A stretch of 64,000 bases of DNA from an uncultured delta proteobacterium (GTDB lineage: Bacteria > Desulfobacterota > Desulfovibrionia > Desulfovibrionales > Desulfovibrionaceae): contig LT599018.1 of the NCBI GenBank assembly GCA_900079685.1, positions 1,634,970-1,698,969 on the forward strand, written 5' to 3'. Numbering within the stretch: position 1 is the first letter of the stretch; every line of letters starts with the position of its first letter. Shown in pieces: positions 58,531-64,000 of this stretch. The position numbers and the translations under genes were made by a program. The notes beneath the pieces are model-generated. The model ran no database searches. It was not told the DNA's origin and saw only the letters and a program-made list of their open reading frames with translations.

Positions 58531-59671
58531 GGGCGCCTTCCGGCCAGAGCAGCGCATACAGATCGTCCATGCGCTTTTCCAGATCATAGGTTGCGCGGCA
58601 GTGCGCCCGGCCCTTCGCGGCAAGCGCGGCGGCCCGCGCCGGGTCGGCTGCAAGCTCCCGCACGGCGGCCGCCAGGCGTTCCCCCACGGCGGCGGGGCTT
58701 TCCCCCCGTTCCGGCAGGGGCAGCAGCAGGCCGGTTTCCCCGTGACTGACGACCTCGGGCATGCTGTTGCCGTCAAAGGCCAACACCGGCTTTGCAGCGA
58801 GTTGGGCCTCGGCCAGCACGAACCCGAACCCTTCCCACAGGGACGAAAGCGCAAACATATCGATGCTGCGCCAGAAGGGAGCCATGTCGGCGAGAAATCC
58901 CGTGAAATGGACCGCGTCGCCGAGATGCAGTTCCGCCGCAAGGCGGGCGAGGTCATCCTTCTTTTCGCCGTCTCCGGCGATGATGAGCCTGTGGCGGACG
59001 CCCGCGTCCAGCAGCGCCCGGCTCATGTGGAGCAGAAAATGCTGCCCTTTTTGTTCCGTCAACCGGCCCGCGTTGCCGATGACCAGCGTATCGCCGTCGT
59101 GCCGGAACACCGGGGCGGCGGCAGCGTATGCCGCGTCAAAGGCCGGAATGTCCAGCCCGTTGGGCATGACGTGGACCTTGCGTTTGTCCATGATGGCGTC
59201 GTTGTCGGCGAAAACCAGGCGGGCCGTCTCCTTGGAGTTGACGATAAGGCCGGTCAGAAAATTGCCGTACGCGATACGGTTCAGAAAGGTGTTTTTGACC
59301 GGCACGGCGATGCCCCGGCGGTAATAGATGCCCGGAACCTTTGCCCGGCGCGCGGCGAGGCCGGCGGCTTTGAGGTCCGAGGGCAGGCCCAGCACGACCC
59401 GCGATATGCGGTTCCGCATGAAATACACGGCGCAGGCCTGGATGAGGAGCGGGTTCAAAAAACTCAGGTTGGAAAACCGGGCCGGGCAGAGCGTGATTTC
59501 CGGATGCTGCCGCACCCGCTCGAAAAGCGGCGTATCCTTGCCCGCCATCACGAAAACACGACAGCCGCGCTTGGCCAGGCCAAGCGCGGCGTTAAGATGC
59601 CACTGTTCACCGCCGCCCCAGGCGCGGTTGCTGTTGCAAAAACAGACGGATCGATCCGGTTCCCGATTCAT
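58517..59671 (-). CDS. group-1 (GT4-like) glycosyltransferase
   Basis: A 384-residue glycosyltransferase, intact. NRAWGGGEQWHLNAALGLAKRG lies in the N-domain, and the C-domain has LVIGNAGRLTEQKGQHFLL, HFTGFLADMAPFWRSIDMFALSSLWEGFGFVLAEAQLAAKP with the E-x7-E motif (split here for reading). It fits the lipopolysaccharide-core type. The ATG at 59671 has AGGAG 13 bases upstream. It sits between the aminotransferase (17-base gap) and the interrupted glycosyltransferase in one minus-strand operon. Confidence 0.88.
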   Translation of the reverse strand: MNREPDRSVCFCNSNRAWGGGEQWHLNAALGLAKRGCRVFVMAGKDTPLFERVRQHPEITLCPARFSNLSFLNPLLIQACAVYFMRNRISRVVLGLPSDLKAAGLAARRAKVPGIYYRRGIAVPVKNTFLNRIAYGNFLTGLIVNSKETARLVFADNDAIMDKRKVHVMPNGLDIPAFDAAYAAAAPVFRHDGDTLVIGNAGRLTEQKGQHFLLHMSRALLDAGVRHRLIIAGDGEKKDDLARLAAELHLGDAVHFTGFLADMAPFWRSIDMFALSSLWEGFGFVLAEAQLAAKPVLAFDGNSMPEVVSHGETGLLLPLPERGESPAAVGERLAAAVRELAADPARAAALAAKGRAHCRATYDLEKRMDDLYALLWPEGAHAAS

Positions 59672-59688
59672 GGCGGTGCGCGGGGCTC

Positions 59689-60645
59689 CTAGGCGAGGCC
59701 GGGGATGGGCGTGCCGGTCGCGCGGATATCCTCGACAATGAGCTTGCGGGCTTTTTCTGCGATGGGACCGGCCTTGCCGTTGCCGATCTGCTTGCCTTCG
59801 TAGGAGGTGATCGCCACGCAATCCGGCCCGGTGCCGAACAGGATGACTTCCTTCGCCGAGGTTATCTCGCCTTCGGAAATGCGGCGGAAGGTAATGGGCA
59901 GCGTGCCCTTGAGCAGTTCCAGCGCGCGCAGCAGCGTGGTCCCCGGCAGCGAGGAGGTGAACTCCGGCACGGACAGCGTGCCCGTGGCATCCACGATGCA
60001 GAGGTTGGCGATGGCGCTTTCCGCAAGGTAGCCCAGCTCGTCGAAGCAGAACGGCGTGTCCGCGCCCTTTTCGCGCGCTTCGCGGATCATGAGCATGTTG
60101 GGCACGTAGTTCGTGTTTTTCAATTTGGCCATGTAGGACTGCTTGGCCGGGATGGACGTGCGGAACCCCTTGAGGCCGTTGATGAACCAGGATTCCGGCT
60201 TCACATGGAAGCGGTAGGCCACAAGGTACAGGCTCGGTTCCGGGCATTCGGCGGGATCAATGCCGAAGCCGCCCGGCCCGCGCCCGAGAAGGATGCGCAT
60301 CTGGCCCACGCGTTCCTTGCCCGCGGCCGCCACCTCAAGAACCATTTCGCGGATCTTTTCCAGGGAGCAGGGAGCCTTGAGAAAAAGCCCGGCGGCCGAG
60401 CGCTCCAGCCGCTCCAGGTGGGGGTCAAGCTGGTACAGCCTGCCCTCGGTGTACTTCACCGTTTCAAAGACCCCGTCGCCGCGATGGGCGATATGGTCGT
60501 CGAGCGGGGCGAACATGAGTTTGGGGTCGGTGCAGATGCCGCCCACGCGGTGCTCGTAAAAAGCCAGAATGTCCTTGGCGCACACTCTGGGAACAGCCAG
60601 CATTTTCTGCAGGTATTCTTCGGAAGAATAGATGGGAAGCGCCAT
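59689..60645 (-). CDS. ilvE: branched-chain aminotransferase-like class IV enzyme
   Basis: A 318-residue fold-type IV PLP enzyme. HRGDGVFETVKY is near residue 50, the PLP-lysine lies in AKLKNTNYV, and ESAIANLCIVDA with SSLPGTTLLRALEL forms the cofactor-phosphate site. It should interconvert branched-chain amino acids and 2-oxo acids, though D-amino-acid transaminase or related activities of this fold remain possible. The ATG at 60645 follows GAGAGG. It begins an operon with two glycosyltransferases. Confidence 0.85.
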   Translation of the reverse strand: MALPIYSSEEYLQKMLAVPRVCAKDILAFYEHRVGGICTDPKLMFAPLDDHIAHRGDGVFETVKYTEGRLYQLDPHLERLERSAAGLFLKAPCSLEKIREMVLEVAAAGKERVGQMRILLGRGPGGFGIDPAECPEPSLYLVAYRFHVKPESWFINGLKGFRTSIPAKQSYMAKLKNTNYVPNMLMIREAREKGADTPFCFDELGYLAESAIANLCIVDATGTLSVPEFTSSLPGTTLLRALELLKGTLPITFRRISEGEITSAKEVILFGTGPDCVAITSYEGKQIGNGKAGPIAEKARKLIVEDIRATGTPIPGLA

Positions 60646-60763
60646 AACGACCTCTCATGGATTGTATTTACGCGGCCGGAAAATCCCGGCCGTATGCCGC
60701 AAGATAGTAGCACCAGCACCGTGAGTTAGCAATATTCATAACACGTTACGTCCGCGCGGGAAA

Positions 60764-60795
60764 ACAGAAAAGCCCGCACGGGCGGGCTTTTCTGT
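60764..60795 (-). terminator. rho-independent terminator of asd
   Basis: A 14-bp stem (60764-60777 with 60782-60795) and ACGG loop, with TTTT following on the minus strand. Confidence 0.85.
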
Positions 60796-60809
60796 AAACT
60801 TCCGTCGCT

Positions 60810-61856
60810 CTAAAGGAACAGGTTCCGGTCTTTCACGGTCAGCAGGTTTTTCTGCACGAGCACCTCGGCGATCTGCACGGCGTTGAGCGCCGCGCCCTTG
60901 CGGATGTTGTCCGCGACCACCCACATGTTGAGGCCGTTGGCGATGGATTCATCCTCGCGGATGCGGCCCACGAAAACCTCGTCTTCCCCGGCGGCATCGA
61001 GCGCCAGGGGGTAGATCTTTTCCTTGGGGTTGTCGAGCACCTTCACGCCGGGCGCGCGGGCCAGGATCACGCGGGCTTCCTTGGCCGTGAGCTTCTTTTC
61101 CGTCTCGATGTTCACCGATTCGGAATGCCCGTAAAACACGGGCACGCGCACGGTGGTCGCCGTGACCTTGATATTGGGGTCGCCCATGATCTTCACGGTC
61201 TCGTGCACCATCTTCATTTCTTCCTTGGTGTAGTCGTTGTCAAGGAACACGTCGATGTGCGGCAGGCAGTTGAACGCTATCTGATAGGGGTAGACGGAAA
61301 CTTCCGGGTCCTGCATGTTGAAGAGTTGGCGCACCTGCTTTTCCAGTTCCTCAATGCCCTTCTGGCCCGTACCGGAAACGGCCTGGTACGTGGAAACGAC
61401 CACGCGCTTGATTGTCGCGGCTTCGTGGATGGGCTGCAGGGCCACCACCATCTGGATGGTGGAGCAGTTGGGGTTGGCAATGATGCCGTTGTGCTTTTCA
61501 AGGGCCTGGGGATTCACTTCCGGCACCACCAGGGGGCAGCGGTCGTCCATGCGCCAGGCGGAGGAGTTATCCACCACCACGCAGCCGGATTTCACCGCAT
61601 GCGGGGCAAACGTCTGGGAAGTGCCGCCGCCGGCGGAAAAAATCGCGATATCAACCCCTTCGAAAGAATTTTCCGTCAGTTCCTGCACCACAAGCTCGTC
61701 GCCCTTGAACGGCACGCGCTTGCCGGCGGACCGGCTCGACGCCAGGGGAATGACCTTGGAAGCCGGAAAATCCCGCTGTTCCAGTGTCTTCAGCATTTCA
61801 CGGCCCACGGCGCCCGTGGCGCCGGCAACGGCAACTACAACGTCTCTCGCGCTCAT
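60810..61856 (-). CDS. asd: aspartate-semialdehyde dehydrogenase
   Basis: A 348-residue enzyme of lysine, threonine and methionine synthesis. GATGAVGREMLKTLEQR binds NADP, the catalytic Cys is in NPNCSTIQMV near residue 130, and the His lies in FYGHSESV. The start at 61856 (MSARD) is eight bases after GAGGAG; the ATG at 61862 would sit too close to that site. It is monocistronic. Confidence 0.94.
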   Translation of the reverse strand: MSARDVVVAVAGATGAVGREMLKTLEQRDFPASKVIPLASSRSAGKRVPFKGDELVVQELTENSFEGVDIAIFSAGGGTSQTFAPHAVKSGCVVVDNSSAWRMDDRCPLVVPEVNPQALEKHNGIIANPNCSTIQMVVALQPIHEAATIKRVVVSTYQAVSGTGQKGIEELEKQVRQLFNMQDPEVSVYPYQIAFNCLPHIDVFLDNDYTKEEMKMVHETVKIMGDPNIKVTATTVRVPVFYGHSESVNIETEKKLTAKEARVILARAPGVKVLDNPKEKIYPLALDAAGEDEVFVGRIREDESIANGLNMWVVADNIRKGAALNAVQIAEVLVQKNLLTVKDRNLFL

Positions 61857-61988
61857 TTCCATACTCCTCGTGGGGATTCAGATCCCTCCAGCGGGCGGGG
61901 CACTTCCCGTGCGAACCCAAAAGAAGGTCTCCAGTTAGATGTTTTGCTAAAAATGCATATTCAGACAAAAACTTTTTAATAACAACGT

Positions 61989-62022
61989 AAAAAAACGGGC
62001 CGCCCTTTTTGGGGGCGGCCCG
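61989..62022 (-). terminator. rho-independent terminator of rpsA
   Basis: A 10-bp GC stem (61996-62005 with 62013-62022) is followed on the minus strand by seven T. Confidence 0.9.
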
Positions 62023-62031
62023 CGGAATCCC

Positions 62032-63762
62032 TTATTCCGCCTGATCTGCGGCGGACTCTTCCTCAAGCTTCTGCTTGATTAGGTCGCCGAGACTCTGGCC
62101 GCCCGCCGAGTCGCCGCTAGTGCGGAACTCTTTAGGTTTCTTTTTCTCTTCGTCTTCTTTCAACTGACGGATGGAAAGGCCCAGCCGCCGCTCTTCCGCG
62201 GAGACATGGATGACCTTGGCCTGGATGGTCACGCCTTCCTTGAACATTTCCGCCGGGGTCTTGATCTTTTTACTGCTGATTTCGGAGACGTGGATCAGGC
62301 CTTCAATGCCCTCTTCCACTTCCACGAACAGGCCGAAATCGGTGATGTTGGTCACTAGGCCGTCGATGAGAGCGCCCACCGGGTATTTGGAGGGAACGTA
62401 GGACCAGGGGTCTTCGGCCAGCTGCTTGACGCCCAGGGTGAACTTTTCGTTCTCCTGATCGACCACGAGCACTTTGGCCTGCACGATGTCGCCCACCTGA
62501 TAGGCTTCGGACGGATGGCGGATTTTCTTGGTCCAGCTGATGTCGGACACGTGGATAAGGCCGTCGATGCCGTCTTCAATGCCGATGAACATGCCGAATT
62601 CGGTGATGTTCTTGATGGCGCCTTCCAGGATGGTGCCTTCGGGGTAGCGCTCGGCCACGATCACCCAGGGATTGGGCTTGACCTGCTTCATGCCGAGGGA
62701 AATGCGCTTTTTATCCTGATCGACGGCCAGCACGACCACGTCGACCTCGTCACCCACGTGCACCATCTGGGAGGGGTGGCGGAGTTTGCGGGTCCAGGAC
62801 ATTTCGGAAATGTGCACAAGGCCTTCCACGCCGGACTTCAGTTCCACGAAGGCGCCGTAATCCACGAGGTTGGTGATCTTGCCGGAGAAACGGGCGCCCA
62901 CCGGGAAGTTGTCCGTGATGTCCTGCCAGGGGTCGGAAACGAGCTGCTTGAGGCCGAGGGAAACTTTGTGGTTTTCGCGGTCAAAGGAAAGGACCTTGAG
63001 TTCCAGTTCCTGGCCCATGGAAACGAGTTCCTTGGGATGGCGGATGCGCTTCCAGGACATGTCCGTGATATGCAAAAGGCCGTCCAGCCCGCCGAGGTCC
63101 ACGAACACGCCGTATTCGGTGATGTTCTTGACGCGGCCGGTGACGACCTGTTCTTCGCCGAGGGTATCGAGGAGACCGGCGCGCTTGGAGTCGCGCTCTT
63201 CCTCGAGCAGAACGCGGCGGGAGACGATGACATTGCTCCGCCGGCGGTTGGTCTTGAGAACCCGGAATTCAAACTCCTGGTTCACCAGGGCGTCCATATC
63301 GGGCACGGGCCGCAGATCCACGTGGGAACCGGGCAAAAACGCCTCGACCCCGCCGAGATCAACCGTGTAGCCGCCCTTGATACGGCGCAAAATTCTGCCC
63401 TTGCAAGTGCTGTTTTTGTCCTGAATGTCTTCCAGTTGATCAAAAAGCTGCATGCGCTTGGCTTTTTCATAGGAAAGGACAATGGACCCTTCCATCTCGT
63501 TTTTGCTGACGACGAACACATCCACCTGGTCCCCTTCCTTGACCGCGATTTTCCCGGAGGGGTCGCGGAATTCGGCAGCGGGGATCTGCCCTTCGGACTT
63601 GAAGTTCACGTCAACCAGAATGTGGTCGTCGTCCACGCGGACGATTTCGCCCTTGACTATGGAGCCTTCTTCCAGATCGCCAAAATCCGAGCTCAGATAG
63701 TTTTCAAGCGCGCTTGCAAAGTTGAGGTCTCCCTCATGTTCCATACTTGTTGCCATACCCAT
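62032..63762 (-). CDS. rpsA: 30S ribosomal protein S1
   Basis: A 576-residue protein with six S1 RNA-binding repeats from about residue 30 to 530 (for example GRVKNITEYGVFVDLGGLDGLLHITDMSW, split by homologous repeats). A lysine/glutamate-rich tail ends it. It binds mRNA on the small ribosomal subunit. GGAG precedes the ATG at 63762 by four bases and a second in-frame ATG at 63756 by ten; either may be used. Confidence 0.96.
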   Translation of the reverse strand: MGMATSMEHEGDLNFASALENYLSSDFGDLEEGSIVKGEIVRVDDDHILVDVNFKSEGQIPAAEFRDPSGKIAVKEGDQVDVFVVSKNEMEGSIVLSYEKAKRMQLFDQLEDIQDKNSTCKGRILRRIKGGYTVDLGGVEAFLPGSHVDLRPVPDMDALVNQEFEFRVLKTNRRRSNVIVSRRVLLEEERDSKRAGLLDTLGEEQVVTGRVKNITEYGVFVDLGGLDGLLHITDMSWKRIRHPKELVSMGQELELKVLSFDRENHKVSLGLKQLVSDPWQDITDNFPVGARFSGKITNLVDYGAFVELKSGVEGLVHISEMSWTRKLRHPSQMVHVGDEVDVVVLAVDQDKKRISLGMKQVKPNPWVIVAERYPEGTILEGAIKNITEFGMFIGIEDGIDGLIHVSDISWTKKIRHPSEAYQVGDIVQAKVLVVDQENEKFTLGVKQLAEDPWSYVPSKYPVGALIDGLVTNITDFGLFVEVEEGIEGLIHVSEISSKKIKTPAEMFKEGVTIQAKVIHVSAEERRLGLSIRQLKEDEEKKKPKEFRTSGDSAGGQSLGDLIKQKLEEESAADQAE

Positions 63763-63791
63763 ATTTCTCCAACCGACAAAATTTCCTGTTA

Positions 63792-63819
63792 TTTATAACA
63801 AGAGGGAGTTCTGTAGCAA
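63792..63819 (-). promoter_or_regulatory. putative sigma-70 promoter of rpsA
   Basis: On the minus strand TTGCTA, a 16-base spacer and TATAAA lie about 30 bases upstream of the rpsA start. The 180 bases beyond (to 64000) show no gene I can support. Confidence 0.55.
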
Positions 63820-64000
63820 AGAAACACCAGAAAAACAAGAAAAAAGACCAAAAAAAAACGATCATCTCTTTTACCCGGGGTGCGGTCCCGGCGCATTTTC
63901 TGTATACGGTTTACGCGATGTGTGGTATGACCGGTGAAGCCAAGGTTGCGGCCATTATCCCGCACCGCAGGCACTGCATTCCGCCGGCCGGAATTTGAAA

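Overview
The window reads as a chromosomal segment of a GC-rich anaerobic deltaproteobacterium, most likely a Desulfovibrionaceae member (Desulfovibrio/Bilophila type). The grounds are family-level only: sigma-54 promoters, TRAP and tripartite tricarboxylate (Tct) transporters, a hisC-cmk pair, a nickel-pincer racemase homologue with larB, and proteins close to those typical of that family. No rRNA, tRNA or CRISPR array was seen. Genes are dense on both strands, and many are closed by strong hairpin terminators.

Region 1 (1-11944) is a catabolic block around a sigma-54 enhancer-binding regulator (5626-7554, minus). It holds a 4-hydroxybutyryl-CoA dehydratase-like gene cut by the window edge, an acetoin/2-oxoacid dehydrogenase operon (E2, E1-alpha, E1-beta), a short-chain dehydrogenase, a zinc alcohol dehydrogenase and a TAXI-type TRAP transporter. 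Near-perfect -24/-12 promoters precede the dehydrogenase operon, the short-chain dehydrogenase and the zinc dehydrogenase/TRAP operon, and a weaker one precedes the dehydratase-like gene. TTGCACAC-like half-sites lie 40-110 bases upstream of each. I read this as one regulon for uptake and oxidation of an unidentified hydroxy or carbonyl compound, possibly an acetoin/diol type substrate.

Region 2 (12009-18571) is mostly housekeeping: azlCD, cmk, hisC, a universal stress protein, a small unknown protein with its own sigma-54 promoter, and a CPA2 cation/proton antiporter.

Region 3 (18826-25954) is a second catabolic cluster. A tctC-like binding protein is divergent from a GntR/FadR-type regulator, which is followed by isopropylmalate-dehydratase-like large and small subunits, tctA, tctB and a LarA-family racemase that keeps all the cofactor and catalytic residues. 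larB, for the nickel cofactor, lies separately at 34156-34950. The combination suggests a hydroxy-polycarboxylate pathway with a stereo-inversion step.

Region 4 (26022-50646) contains an aldo/keto reductase, ihfA, a HIT protein, two radical-SAM proteins (Elp3-like and MtaB), an NlpC/P60 lipoprotein, recD2, larB, an unusual radical-SAM protein with two tandem GT92 glycosyltransferases, a flagellar-type sigma-54 regulator with a dead receiver domain, ppiD, a BMP binding protein, small envelope proteins, a sugar-nucleotide epimerase, an MFS carrier, an amidohydrolase, a thioesterase, mltA, an FAD-dependent dehydrogenase and a small conserved protein.

Region 5 (50913-63762) contains an orphan DctP, an iron alcohol dehydrogenase, an AT-richer PAS/GAF/GGDEF protein, an IS4-family element inserted with a 9-bp target duplication into a glycosyltransferase gene, a second intact glycosyltransferase, an ilvE-like aminotransferase, asd and rpsA.
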